From: Mesostigma viride
Lineage: Eukaryota; Streptophyta; Mesostigmatophyceae; Mesostigmatales; Mesostigmataceae
DNA length: 64,000 nucleotides
Assembly: GCA_009746045.1 (NCBI GenBank)
Contig: RPFO01000127.1
Coordinates: 836,050-900,049 of the forward strand
Direction of reading: 5' to 3'
Shown: in pieces, positions 1 to 12,000 of the stretch
Layout: every line of letters begins with the position of its first letter
How positions within the stretch are numbered: the stretch's first letter is position 1
The notes under the pieces: model-generated
What the model saw: the letters and a program-made list of their open reading frames with translations, nothing else
Told to the model about the DNA's origin: nothing
Database searches by the model: none
Position numbers and translations under genes: made by a program

Positions 1-911
1 CGCGAGGAGGCCGAGCTTGCCAAGCGCAGCCTTAACGTCATTGTCAAGAACCTCGACATGGAGGAAGGTGAGAATTCCGCGAAGCTTGCACGTGCGTTTG
101 AGAGAGAAATTCTTAGTCGAGCATGGGCCTTACTGGTGAGATCGACCTGGTCGCCCACCGCCTTCCCCGCGCGCGGGGTAAGGCAGGGCCGCCCCCGCTC
201 CTTCTCACCTTTAAGACCCCGGCGGACAAGATTTCTTTTCTCCGACGCCGCAAGCGGCTCGAGAAGACTCTCTTCACCCTCGACGACGACTTGACCCTGG
301 CGCAGCAACAACGGCGACGGGAGCTATGGCCGACCTACCTCCAGCTCCGGCAGACCAAGGCGGGGCAGCCGGTGTACTGGAAGGGGGCGGCCATCTACGT
401 CGGCCACAAGCCCTGGCAGGCGACCCCCGCGGCCCCAACGACTCCAGACGCCCCAGCTTAGGGGAATACAGCAGTAGTAGTGTAGAATAGATAGACCGTG
501 GCCATGTACATGTACGCCTCCTAGAGGCACTATCCTAGCTAAGCCACGCGCTTTATTAAATCATGTACATGTGTGCCTATGATGTGCCACACTCCAGATG
601 ATGCCTAGCTTTATTTAGTTATGTTGTGCCCCTGCAGGGAGTAACTCTCTGCTGAGACGCCATGCCCTAGCCTTTTTGTATAGCTATGCTGATCTTCCCC
701 CCCATGACAGGCTCCCCCCTTCGCTGGGCATAGCTTGAAGATCATGGGGATGCAAGTGCCCTGGTGCACCTAGAGCAAGGGTCTTTTACATCCCCACCCT
801 TGCAGGAAGTAGCTTAGGATGTATGATAGGCCATATGCCCCCTCTCAAGGGCTATGTGCTACATATACTCCCAACGGAGTTATGTTACAATTCAATTCAA
901 TTCAATTCAAT
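1..911 (+). mobile_element. LINE remnant: ORF1 C-terminal part plus 3' tail
   Basis: Frame 1 from base 1 reads an ORF1-like segment (RSLNVIVKNL..., AFEREILSRA). At about 115-125 it shifts frame and continues to the stop near 461, with LLLTFKTPADKISFLRRRKR and LDDDLTLAQQQRRREL. The same order (LLTF...DK...RRKRL...LDDDLTPAQQQ) recurs in the ORF1 remnant at 45264-45540, so this is the nucleic-acid-binding C-terminal part of a LINE ORF1 protein. No ORF2 follows. After about 430 non-coding bases the element ends in the family's 3' signature (ctcccaacggag hairpin) and a (TTCAA)n tail at 889-911. It is broken by the frameshift and by loss of ORF2, or it is a non-autonomous derivative. The window edge cuts off its start. 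Confidence 0.75.
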
Positions 912-1200
912 AGCCCTGAGAAAGGGGCATCTATGGGTTTGTAATACAATCAGGGCTACAACCTGCAGGTGGAGGATGTACAACTATCACCTGCTCTGGG
1001 TGCACAAGGTGCATGCACCTGCACCGCAATGATGGTTCATGCCTCCTTAACAAGCACAGGCACCCAGGGGGGGCGTGAGGAGAGGGCCTAGAAGGCCTGC
1101 ATGACATATGGGGTGGAGGGTATGTGGCTAGGCTATAGCTGGTGTACACATGGCATCTCAGCAGAGAGTAACTCCCTGCATAGGCATCGCATGGCTAAAT
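600..1200. repeat. Imperfect inverted repeat of LINE-tail sequence
   Basis: Bases about 600-885 match, imperfectly and in reverse complement, about 912-1190. Both arms carry the blocks ggggcat, a Pst-like cctgcag block, cacctgctctgggtgcac / gtgcacctagagcaagg, and the ctctctgctgagac block. The (TTCAA)n tail sits at the centre. The same sequence recurs at 55437-55700. This looks like two copies of one LINE-associated sequence inserted tail to tail. Confidence 0.55.
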
Positions 1201-2357
1201 TCTTAATGCATCATCCATGGGAGGTCCCATTGTAGGCTGGGCGCGGCTAAATACTGACAGCATCATCCATGGGGGCCATTATGGGCGCACATGCGCGTGG
1301 GCCACTTGCGCAGGCTAAGCCTATCTTTATACAAGCATTTGTTATTGATGAACAACGTTGCCTCACTAACTGTTTGTCACTCACACAGTTTGAGTGTTTG
1401 TTTCTATTAAACATTTCGACCACTTATCCATCAATCACATCCTGGCACCTAGGCTATCACCCACCCTGACTAAGGTGTCAGCATTATCTCAACAGACAAG
1501 TTTCTACTTCCCTGCTGTGTGCAAAGGGACACTGTTCTATGAGTGACAGGGCCAGGTAATGCATTGGCTATCAAGCCAAGCACCAGTCCAAGGCACTCCT
1601 GCACCAAAGCCACCACTGGTTGTGCAAGGTCCCATATGTTGTGATTGGTGAGTAGCACAGGTCACGAGATGCCAGGGAGACCCTGAAGCCAATCACCACA
1701 TGATTGTCTTGGTCATAACCAGAAGATAGTGCTGACCGCTGACGGCTTTAAAAAAGCTGGCCGGGCGGAGCAGCAGCCCTGTTCAACCAAGTACATTTCC
1801 CCATCTTTGTGTTCCATGGCCCCCCTCGCTACCACAAAAGACCTGCCAGGCAAGGCTGGTAAAATAAAGCCTGTGTAATGCATGCCAGCTGGCTTGGCCG
1901 TGCGCTCCCTCACCGCATGGCGCCCTCGTGGTGGCAATTGCTGCGCGTGTGAGGCCAGGGCGGGCAAGCCCTTGCATTGGTTTTCCTCCGTTTATTATTT
2001 AGCAATTGCACCCCCCTGGCCCAGGCTTCGATCTATGATATGTGTGTCAAACCTTCTTGTGCTCCCTAAAAATTAGAGCACTGTTGTGTGGGTTTGCTCC
2101 CTTCTTTTTGTGTGTGTCACTGTGTAGTGTGTGTCTCTCTGTGCACCCTTGCACTGTTTTTGCCCAATCGGCCACCCTCCTCCCAGAGATCCATCCCATC
2201 CTCCGTATGTGCCAGTTCGTCTCCTTGATCTCCCTCCCCTTGCTCCCAGGCAAGCGCGTCCTTGGTCACGTTCTTCCTCCACAAAGCGTCCCATTGGTCT
2301 GTGGGTCGAGCGCAGGCGCTGGCGCGCTATACGGTCGACTAGCACACGTTCGTCTCC
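1201..2357. other. Intergenic, no gene recognised
   Basis: Only short ORFs without recognisable similarity are present. Part of 1200-1270 (catccatgggaggtcccat, then catccatgggggccat) is an internal near-repeat and also resembles the sequence next to the LINE at 58840-58858. I see no RNA gene here. Confidence 0.5.
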
Positions 2358-2466
2358 CACATGCGCACGAGATAGGTCGCGCACATGCGCACGAGATAGG
2401 TCGGGCACATGCGCACGAGATAGGTCGCGCACATGCGCACGAGATGGTCTAGCACATGCGCAGGCG
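2358..2466. repeat. 24-bp tandem repeat, about 4.4 copies
   Basis: The unit cacatgcgcacgagataggt plus four variable bases starts at 2358, 2382, 2406 and 2430, with a partial unit at 2453. Because 24 is divisible by three, it leaves open frames on both strands; these are not genes. Confidence 0.9.
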
Positions 2467-2640
2467 GGGCTCCCCAGGGCTCAGCAGCATGCTGGCCAAA
2501 TTCCAGCCCTGCACATGGGGAAACCCCGAAAACACATGGCACGAACCAGTTTGAAATCAGTAAAAAAGGTTACATGCTGGTCACGCTCCAGCCCTGCATG
2601 CGGTAACGAAGAAAGGAGGAAAGAGGTACCGAAGGAATAA

Positions 2641-2900
2641 CTGGGTAGTAATTATATCGCTTTACATGCTGTCGAGTTGCAACCCTGCACATAAGTAAGT
2701 GCGTGAGCATGCACTGAAAGCATGCCACGGAGTACCCGATGAGGTACTTTTCTACGCGGATACTTTCCCCGCGAAGGCAAGTGGCGCGACTCACTCGCCC
2801 ATGTCTGGAGTCGCAGATGGCAACTCCGCGCCATCCGGACTATCCAAGACGACTGTACGCTCGGCCATGATGACGGGTGTGGGGTAAGGTTGCATGCTGA
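2641..2900 (+). repeat. Dispersed repeat, second copy inverted at 45546-45800
   Basis: The stretch aagtaagt...atgcactgaaagcatgccacggagta...ccgcgaaggcaagtggcgcg...actccgcgccatccggactatccaagac matches the reverse complement of about 45800-45560 with small differences. No long conserved ORF is seen, so this is a dispersed repeat of unknown class, possibly non-coding or a transposon end. Confidence 0.65.
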
Positions 2901-3102
2901 CCCCCGATAGCCCAGGGGAATATAAATGCTTCTCCCGGAGCCTGAGCATTTTTAGGGGCATACCCAGGGTTCACCCACAACCCTGCACATAGGGAGGAAT
3001 AGACAGCCAACATTGCGAGATGACTACCAGCGTTACGTGCTGGTCAAGTTTAACCTGGCACATGCCCATGCAAAAGAACACAACCACATCAGAAGAGCAC
3101 AT

Positions 3103-3371
3103 GTTATAGGACATATAGGATACATAACGCTGGTTGTCTCCTTGGTAGGATACATCATAGGATATAGTATCTGTTACAAGACACATAGGATACATAACAG
3201 GATATAATATCTGTTATAGGACATATAGGATACATCATAGGATATCGTATCTGTTACAAGACACATAGGATACATAACAAGATATAATATCTGTTATAGG
3301 ACATATAGGATACATAATAGGATATGATATCTGCTCTGGGACACATAGGATACATAATAGGATATAATATC
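3103..3371. repeat. About 42-bp minisatellite
   Basis: Units built from gacacataggatacataa, then caggatataatatctgtta, repeat about six times. Two alternating variants (gacacatagg and gacatatagg) give an 84-bp higher-order period. It is AT-rich and non-coding. Confidence 0.85.
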
Positions 3372-3516
3372 GTGGTGGCAGCAGCATCAAGCCCTCCTAG
3401 GCTGGGCAGTGCGGACCCCTTGTACAGCCTCCTGGAACTGCGTATACTGCACTACATGGCGCGTCATGGGTGGCAGCACCAGCAGTCAAAAAAGTATTCA
3501 TCAAGCATCCCCAACG

Positions 3517-6156
3517 CTAACAACCGGCACCAACCAATGAAGAATCACGCACCTTTTGCGCGGCGGCTGCCTTGAACTGCGCGTACAGCTTGCGGCTCTC
3601 CCTCCTGCCTTCCTCGGTGAGCGCGCGAGGCTCCTCAGGTGCGTCGTCCATGCGCAGGCAGCGCATCACCCACGCGTCCAGCCAGCTGCCGTTACTGCCG
3701 TGGACGTCAGCGGGGTGGGCGTGCTCCTCGCCGCCCTGTGAATGAGGCCGGAACCAACAAGGGGTTAAGAAAAACAGCAAGAGTTGACTCAGGCGGGAAG
3801 GGAACGGTAGGACAGACAAGATGCGGTAGGACAAGTTTGGAGCACAGCAGAAAGCCCAGCAACCGCAAAAGGCATACATCCAGAAAATGAACCACCTTTA
3901 GTTCCAGGATCAGCTGTTGCGGGCCACTAGAAACAACCAGCTGTTGCGGGCCACGGGAACACGCCCACCCGAGAGGTGTCTGCCAACAGTAGGATTGGCA
4001 ACTGGTAGGTGACATCGTCAGGCAACCGCCTCCGGCACTAAGGACAACACCAAACACACTCCCAGCTGCGAGCCCACACAGTCCAGGAACGTTTAGGATC
4101 CACCAACGCCCCTTCATGGGGCACAAGTTTCCAACATGGTCAAATACATCTCACAGTCCATCGGTATTCGAATTCATGACACAAAATACGCACCTTCCTC
4201 TCCCTGGCAGCGGCCACGGTCTGGCCTGCATGGTGAGTGCCATTTCGATGGTGCCCCCGGTCCACCGCCAGCACGCCATGCCTGCCCTCGCCACCGACCA
4301 CCACGCCATCCCCTGTGCCGCCGCCCTCCCTAACTGCCGCCGCCGCCACAGGACCACTCCCGCCTTCCTTCCGCTCCCGCCGCCCGCCGCCCTGCCCCTC
4401 CTTGGCGCCTTCCGACCGGCCTTGGTGTGCGTCTGCCGGGCCTGCCACCCCTGTGGTCACTGCTGCTGCACCGCCACTGCCACCAGACTTGGCACTGTTG
4501 CTGCTGCCGCCGTTGCCACTCCCGCCCACGCCCCACCGGCGTGCCGCGCGGTAGGTGTCAATCTCCTGCCACGCACAGTGCGCCTGGAAGGATGCGCGCA
4601 TGATGTCATCGGGCGACGCGCCCTCCTTGAGGACCACGAAGATGCAGTCCCGATCCTTACGATAATGCAGCAAGAAGTTGTCATCGCGGTAAATGTGTGC
4701 CGCTCGCCGGAACGCCGACTCGCTCGCAAACGCGTGCTGGACCCTGGCGCCCAACACGATCCTGCCACCTCCGCGAGCATTATGGTGACTCCAAATGGGG
4801 ACGGGGAGGACCGTCCACGGGACCTCCTCGGTCTCCTTCTCGTTCGCCTCCAGCACGCCCATGATGCGGCCGCCCTCGTCCAGGAACGCGCGCGTGGCCA
4901 GCCGCAGCCGGTGCTCATTGAATGTGGGGATGACCACGTTGTACACCTCGTGGTAGCTGCTGTACAGGTAGCAGCCGGTGAGCGCCGCGAACGTGACGTT
5001 AGCCGGCAGGCCCCGCTTCATGAACCGCGAGAGGCCGATCCCGAGTGCCATGCCCAGCAGATCCGCCAGGTTACAGATGCTCTCCCCCTTTGCGGTGACC
5101 TCTCCGATGTTGTCGTGCGCGGCGAGCGCTTTATAGATCGGCGTACGTGTGGACATGAGCGCCACCGCAGCCAGGTTCTTGGCCACGTTCGCCGCACAGG
5201 CAATCGGCAGGAATGCCCCCGGGAAGTGCACCGTGACGAGCTCCATCGAGGCGCCAATGCCCAGCATGAGGTCGCCCCACCAACGGATCTGCTTCAAGTC
5301 CGAGTCGAACCGCTTCCCCTGCGCCGCAAACATCATCTTGCCCAGCCGGCCCGACCCGTCCTTGATCACCCAGTTGGCCGCGATCGCCGCCGAGGTCGCG
5401 CGTGCCTGCGACGCGCCCACCGCGTGCAGCAGCGAGCGCGTGCAGAAGACTGACATGGCCCCCCCAAAGAAGTACTGCGCGGCGCGGCACAGCATGTAGG
5501 GCAGGTACTCGGGCGACACGGAGCCCGGGTAGCCCTCCGGGAGCACCCACGAGCGGGCGAATGAGACTAGCGAGTGGAGGTGGTAGTCCTTCCAACCCAT
5601 CGGCTCCAGCGAGATGATCTGGCGATCCCGCCGCTTCGCGCCGCTATTTATAGAACCCTCACCGCCCTTCGCCCCGGCCTCCCCCTCGCGAAACTTCCCC
5701 CCCACCATCTCTTGGACCCTCTCCACGGCAGCACCCCACGCATCAGCGATCCGTTCCAGCGCCCCCACCCCGTCCTCCTCCACCAATCCCAACCCGCCGC
5801 CCCCAGCGCCACCCCCGGCGGCATTGTCACTAGCACCGGCCTCCACGTGCCGGCCCCTCCGCCGGCTCCTCGCCCGGTACTCACGAACGTGGCCGTCCGG
5901 CTCCAACTCAAAACAGAGCAGCGCGTCATCGTCATTATTGTTATTATTATTGCTGCTGCTGCTATCGCGGCCGCCATGATTGCCAGATGACTGGGCTGGG
6001 GTGGGGTTCCTGGTCGAAGCGGCGGGAGGCGACGCAGGGGCGTTCATATGGGCAGCTTGCATGCCCTGCTTGCGGGGCAGCGCGCTACTGCTGCCACCCG
6101 CCACCACCCCACTGGGTTTCCCATTCCCACGATCACTCGTCGTGTTGCTGTTGGAA

Positions 6157-6195
<39 letters not shown>

Positions 6196-7829
6196 GTGGT
6201 GGTGGCGGAGGCTGAGGGCCCTCCCCATCGCGCCCCCCCTTGCACAGCCTGCTCGCGGCTCACAACTTGCGCACCAGCTTGGGCAGAGCTGGCCTGTCGC
6301 CCAGATGGGGCGGACGGCGGCGGTGATGGAGATCTTGACGTGGCGTCACGGCCCACCGCCGCGGCAGCGCTGGCTGAAGAGGGTGGGCCGGGGGGGCGTG
6401 CGAGAGAACTAACCACAGCGACCTGCGAATCAAGTCTCCCTGGCTGCTTGGTGACCCCCCCACTGCTCTTGCCACCACCGCTGCCACCACCAGAAGGTGT
6501 TGACGGTGACAGGGCAGCATCCCCGCCTCCCTCCATCGCTGCCCCACCCCTGCCCGGCAGCAGGTTGCTAACCACCCCCCCTAATACTGGCATACTGGCC
6601 ACCGCGCGCAGGATCTGCTGCATCGCGTCACCCTGGCCCTGGCCTCCGTCACCGTGATGATGATCATCACCGTGATGATGACTCGGACCATTCGGAACGT
6701 GATGGGGGTGAGCATTCCCCTCACCATGCCGGTGGTGTGCTTGCGGCTTCTCTACAGAACCACCTCCCTGCGCCTGGCCCTGCGCATCCACCGCCGCGCC
6801 ACCTTCCGCCACCGCACTCACCGCCCCATCCCCTACCCCCTTCACCCCCCTCCCCTGGGCTGGGGTCTGGGGTAACACCGGTGGGGGCCCCCAGCCGGCG
6901 CCGCTGCCCCTCATCGCCATCGAGGTGGACGCGGCGCCACATAGTTGCCGGGGGAGGGCTGAGTTGACCCCCGACGACCCCGCCCCACCTGCACACTCTG
7001 CTGGGTCTTGAGTGCACCCCCCCTGGCGCAGAAAGGCCCCCAGCGCGGCCTCCGCAGCCACGGTGGCTTGCGCCATGAGCAAAGCGGGCCATGCCACCTG
7101 GGCCAACAAGAGGGCGCCGCTCGGGTTGTGGCCCTGGACCTGGGCCGTGGCTGTCCGGTGCTCCTTGGCACTTGGGGCCGTTTCCTTGGCGCGCGAAGGG
7201 CGCCGGCAACCAATTTCCTTGGCACTTGCACCCGTTTCCTTGGCACTTCCATGTGTGGTTTGCTGGCAACCAGTTTCCGGCTTAGGGGATGCAGCAGCGT
7301 GGTCATTAGCATGGCGGTTGGACACTGGATGAGCATCGTCCCTGCCAGTGGTATGCTTGCGTCCGTGTGTGTCTAGGGGCGCCAGCTGTCCCAGAGAGAA
7401 AAGGAATTGCGCTCGCAGGTCGTTGTGACCGTCGGGACCGGTGGCAGAATTCTTCTCCCGCGCGTGCAGGGTGCCTGCCAGCACGTTGGAGCCCCATTGG
7501 TTGAGGTTGTGCAGGCAAGCCGCCGAGCAACTCACGAGGGCAGCATGCGCGTCGGTTATTGCGGCCGTCGCGTCCGAGCTCATGCTTGCAATTGCCCCCG
7601 GGCTGGCCAGCGACCCGGCGTGGATGGCCGCGCAAAGCTCATCCGCAGCGCAAGAAACGGATTCCACCATCAGGTGAGCCGTCTGGGACCGCAGCTCGAT
7701 GGCTTCGCATTCCCAGCTCTGCATGAGAGGCCAGAACCTCGCCACGCCTGCGCTCGCGCGGCGAAAATGTGGAGATAGACAAGAGTGGCCAAGGCGATAA
7801 CAAAGGAATTCGAATTTTGATGAAGTCAA
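3517..7829 (-). CDS. RUS / DUF647-family (ROOT UVB SENSITIVE) protein
   Basis: One long exon (7829 down to 4194) encodes 1,212 residues. Residues about 744-1000 form a DUF647/RUS domain: MGWKDYHLHS, the WVLPEGYPGSVSPEYLPYM block, AANWVIKDGSGRLGKMMFAA, GAFLPIACAANVAKNLAAVA and a GLSRFMKRG-like segment. About 740 residues ahead of it are low-complexity (Ser, Asn, Gly and Ala runs from CTG/TTG repeats), far longer than in usual RUS proteins of roughly 400-600 residues. A GTGCGT donor after 4194 joins in phase 0 to a second exon, 3735-3553, reading GGEEHAHPADVHGSNGSW and ending FKAAAAQK. There a second GTGCGT begins; either another intron follows or translation reads through 11 codons to a stop at 3517. 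RUS proteins are membrane or plastid-associated and are linked to vitamin B6/UV-B responses and auxin transport in plants; which paralogue this is cannot be said. The start is uncertain: an acceptor-like cag lies near 7719, and upstream exons could exist. Confidence 0.88.
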
Positions 7830-9052
7830 TGCGCAGTAAACAGGTGGATAGGCTCGTTCATTCTTATGAAAAAATTGAACTCAACAGACATTTGAGCAGG
7901 GAAGCAATTGTTCAAGCGTGAACAGCCTAATCCCATAATTAGTACATCAAGGCCTAACAGATAGTGTGCAAGACCACACACATAGCCTAGGCTGCCCGGT
8001 GAGACCTGAATTTCAATTCACCAATCTGACAGACGATTAGAACAAAGCATTTCTGACCCTCTTACGCTGAGGCATTACAATATCCTTTGCCTAAACCTCT
8101 GACACTACGCGCGGCAATTCACCTGGGCCAGGATTGCAGGCATGATCCATTTTCAAGTCAACTCATGTCCAGCAGAGCTCCGCGTGAAGGCAGCGAGACG
8201 CAACCAGAACGTCAACACAGCTGCGAATTCCTAGGCAAGGGCTCGCTGTTCCTGGAGGGAATTCATGGTGTATGTACACGTACCACTGCGTCGGGGCACC
8301 TTCCACCATGGTGATGTGAACGCCCCTGTTCCTCTCGGCTCATCATCCGTGCGGGGCACAGGCCCGAATTTGGGTGCTGGCCACGCCTCAGGTGGATCAG
8401 CGTAGCACCTCGCGCGCCAGGTTGATCAAGTGCGCCACTTGATCCACACCATCATGCAAATGCTGAGTAGACGTTGGCTGCTGAATCCTGGCGGGAGCGG
8501 GGTTCAAGTGCCGTGTCCGGCCGGCCGAAGGGTCCCTCCATTGACCGCGGTTACCTGTGGAACGTTAGTAACTAGCGAAGGGTGGGGGGAATTTGAGCGC
8601 AGGTGGGGCGGGAAATGCGAAGATGCGTCATCCTGTATGGATTTTGGCACGTGTGCCATTCAACTTTTTTGGTGGGTAAAAGGCAATATCAAAGATACGA
8701 GCTGAACTTGGGAAGGTTCAGGCGAATGCCAGCAAAAGGAGCGGGAATTCCACGTCCTTTCAATTTTCGCGCCATCTGACCCTAGAAAGCGAAATTCGCC
8801 GAGGCCGGAGCGAACCACTAATAATGGCGCGTAGCGTGCATGGTTTCAGGGATGAGCCCCTAAAGAAAAGATGAATTATGGGATGTTTATGCATGTTTGC
8901 TTCGATTTCGACGGCATATGTCGTCCGGCTCGGGAAGCTTCGCACCCTGTGCATAGATATTAACGTGCAACCGTCACTTCCTTCACAATTTTGCGGGTCT
9001 TTTTGGTCATAAGTATGATGAGACAGGCCGACGATTAGACGAAAGGAAGACA
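7830..9052. promoter_or_regulatory. Shared intergenic region between two divergent genes
   Basis: This 1.2-kb stretch separates the start of the RUS-like gene (minus) from exon 1 of the helicase gene (plus), so it must hold both promoters and 5' UTRs, unless the RUS gene has further 5' exons here. I found no convincing TATA element. It is AT-richer than the flanking exons, and its short ORFs have no similarity that I recognise. Confidence 0.5.
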
Positions 9053-12000
9053 ATGGACGAGTTGAGGTTGGACCTTAAGCGGAGAATAAAACTATGGGAA
9101 AAGGCTTTTATAAACGAACACGGAAGGGCGCCTGGCAGGGATGACGCCAAGAACGACCCCACAATAGGTAACGGATAAAACATTAACCTATACATTTACC
9201 GCCAGGACGCCATTCTTCTCCGATTGCGGCTGCCAAACCCTGAAAATCTACACACCTAGAATATCATCGCTTCCAACCTTTTGTTATCCTCCCCCTCCGA
9301 AGCCTGCTTCTCTCCACTTCGCTACTTGGCCTCCCCCCGACGCCCCCTCGGCTTTTTCCCGCATTTTTGTTTGTGCACGACTCGCTGGGATGGTGAGCGC
9401 GAGCGAATCACTTCGGCGTATTTCCGCAGTTCTGGTTGGCGGGAACTTAAATGTTACAAATTCTGTACTTGTCTATCTAAAGCCCTTGCCGGCAGGTGCC
9501 TGGGTCTATCCATTCGAAGCCGTGCCCGGCCTCCGTTGCCGCTCCGCACCGACTCCTAACTTAGCAAGTACCTGTGCACGTTCTGTCCCTCCTTCGCGGT
9601 GGCCTCTTTCACAGTGTGCTTCTTGCCGGGCTTCCTACTGCCATTCCTCTTCTCCCCCGCCCCCCCTTTTGTGTTTACTTGTTGCCTCGCCCTTACCACT
9701 TGCCACGCCAACACAATATTTGCTTTGCCGGTGGGTCGCAGCTGCGACCATCGCAAAGTTCAAGTCCCTCAACAAGCAGCAGGCCTCCGGCACGTCCCAG
9801 GACACCCACAAGGCACGAGGATGCCGGCCTGGGACCAGCCAACTGGTCGAGAATGAGAATCGACGAGCTGACAGCAACCACCCTGCGGAAAGCCAAAACC
9901 GAGCACGGCCGGCCGCGCCTTCCCACTCCCTCCTCCAACCTGATATCAACAAGGGGAATGTCAACAAAGAGTCAATGGCGATTCATAACATGGATGCAAA
10001 GGGGAACCCCAACAAAGGGCTGAAAGGGCATGTGCACGGTAGCAACAACGACGGCAGCAACCGCCACCACAATAACAGTAACAACAACGAGGAGGAGGCA
10101 AATGAGAAGCCCCCCCGAGTGTTGCCTACTGCCAAGCGGTCCCTGCAGGGAGGCCTGTTCCCGCCCTCACAGGATGCGCCTACTCGGGGCAACGCCTCCT
10201 GCCCGTTCGTGGTCGATCCGATGAACCCACCCCTTGGCAAACTCGGCTCGGACAACCGGATGAAGGGTCAGTCGGTTGCTCACAACGCCCTTGCTAGCAT
10301 GGGTGCAGGGTCAGCCCGGCTGGCACAACCCGACTCCACGTCGCCGCCATCACAGCTCCAGTCCCCTCGAGCCCAACAGCCCTCCCCCCTGACCCAGTGC
10401 CCCTCGCCCACATCCTCGGACGCCACCCACGTGTCCGCCACGCCGCCACGGCCTGAGCGGCCCGGCGGTGCCGCGCGCGAGTGGGGCAGCAGGGACCCCG
10501 GTGCTGCGTTCGGTGCGGGGGTCATGCTTGGGGATCCCCATACCTCACGCACGTCACCGCGTCCGCATGATGCTCTCCACTCACACGCTTTTGCGCCGGC
10601 CGGGCTGGGTGGCACTCGGCATGCTGCGGGCGTGGTGCCGCGAGACCTGGGAATGTCCCGCGTGGCATCCGAGGGTGGCGGATTCGGATCAGCACATGCG
10701 TGGTACGACGGTGATGCTGCCGGTGGGCACGAGGCGGGCGGCGCAGGGAGGCACGCCACTGGCACGCGGCACGATGGCGTCCACGCGCCGGCAAACGGCA
10801 ACGCTCCTGCGGTTGGCCCGCAGAGCGTGTCGATGCTGATGCGCGCGTGCATGGGGGGGGTTGACCGCATGGGCATGGGCACTGGGACAGGCATGGGCAT
10901 GCGCACGGGCACGCATGCCACACATGAGGCAGTTTGGGGGGCGGACGTCCCCGACCTGCCCCGCCAGGTGGCCGCCGCTGGAACTGCGCGAGACTGCAAT
11001 TATTTCGCGTTCGGTAGCAACAAGGCCGCAGCCCCTTTGGAAGAAGAAGAAGAAGATTGCGCCGGGGCCTCGGGGGGGCAATGTGATGCGCGCAATAGCA
11101 TGCGCGAAGGTGGGGGTCCCACCTGCGCTGGCGCCGGCGGCAACAGGGGCAAGGGCGCGAGTGGAGGTGGCAGGAGCGGCAGGGCCAGGGGCGGCAGGGA
11201 CCCTGGCGCCAAGGACGCAGGGTCCTCCCTCGCACGTATCTTGGACGAGGCGAGCCGGGTCGGGTCAGCCCTCCCTGCAGGCACTCAGCTCACGTCAGCC
11301 CCCTCGCTGGCCGCCGCGCTGGTCAAAGAGGGGGTGAGAGGGGTGCTGGCGGCGGGGGCGGGGGCAAGGGCTGCCACGAAACAGAGCCAGGCGTTTCAAG
11401 TTGGGTCTGGGGGCGTGTTCAACCTCGGTTCTGGAGACGCGTTCCCTCCGATCTGGGGCAACCTGGACAGGGCCGGCCAGGGATATGCGAGGGACCTTCT
11501 GAACTCGGGTCTGGACAGCAACGAGGTGGCGGGGGATGGGCTGATTGGGGAGGGGCTGGCGAGCTTGGGGGCGAGTCAGGAGCTTGGGGGCGCGGAGGAG
11601 GGCGCGGGAGATGAGCCACCTTTGGATGCCTGCAGGTGCGTTTTGTGATTTTGGGTCACAGCTGATGCATGTCATGATTGTGGGCTATGGCTGGTGCGCA
11701 TTGTGCTCGATATTTCAGTGCCAGTACTTGTTGTGCATTGTGGTTGGTGGCAGGTACTCGGTCTGTTTCAGGACCGCTGCCGCTATATGGTCTGTATCTG
11801 GATCACTGCCAGTTCATGGATAACTGCAGCTGCCTGTATGTGGATCACTGCAGTTAGCTGTGGGTTGCGCACTCCGTTGCTTGTTTGTGTGCCTGATCGC
11901 GAGCCCTTGCTGGAGACAGCCTGTATATTGGAGCCTATTATCTACCAAGATAATAAATAGGCTAGTATTATCCTTCATAATACTATAGTCTATTGTATCC

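Noticed and set aside
4116-5453. 445-codon plus-strand ORF
   Set aside because: It is the antisense shadow of the GC-rich RUS exon, whose minus-strand frame has clear family similarity.
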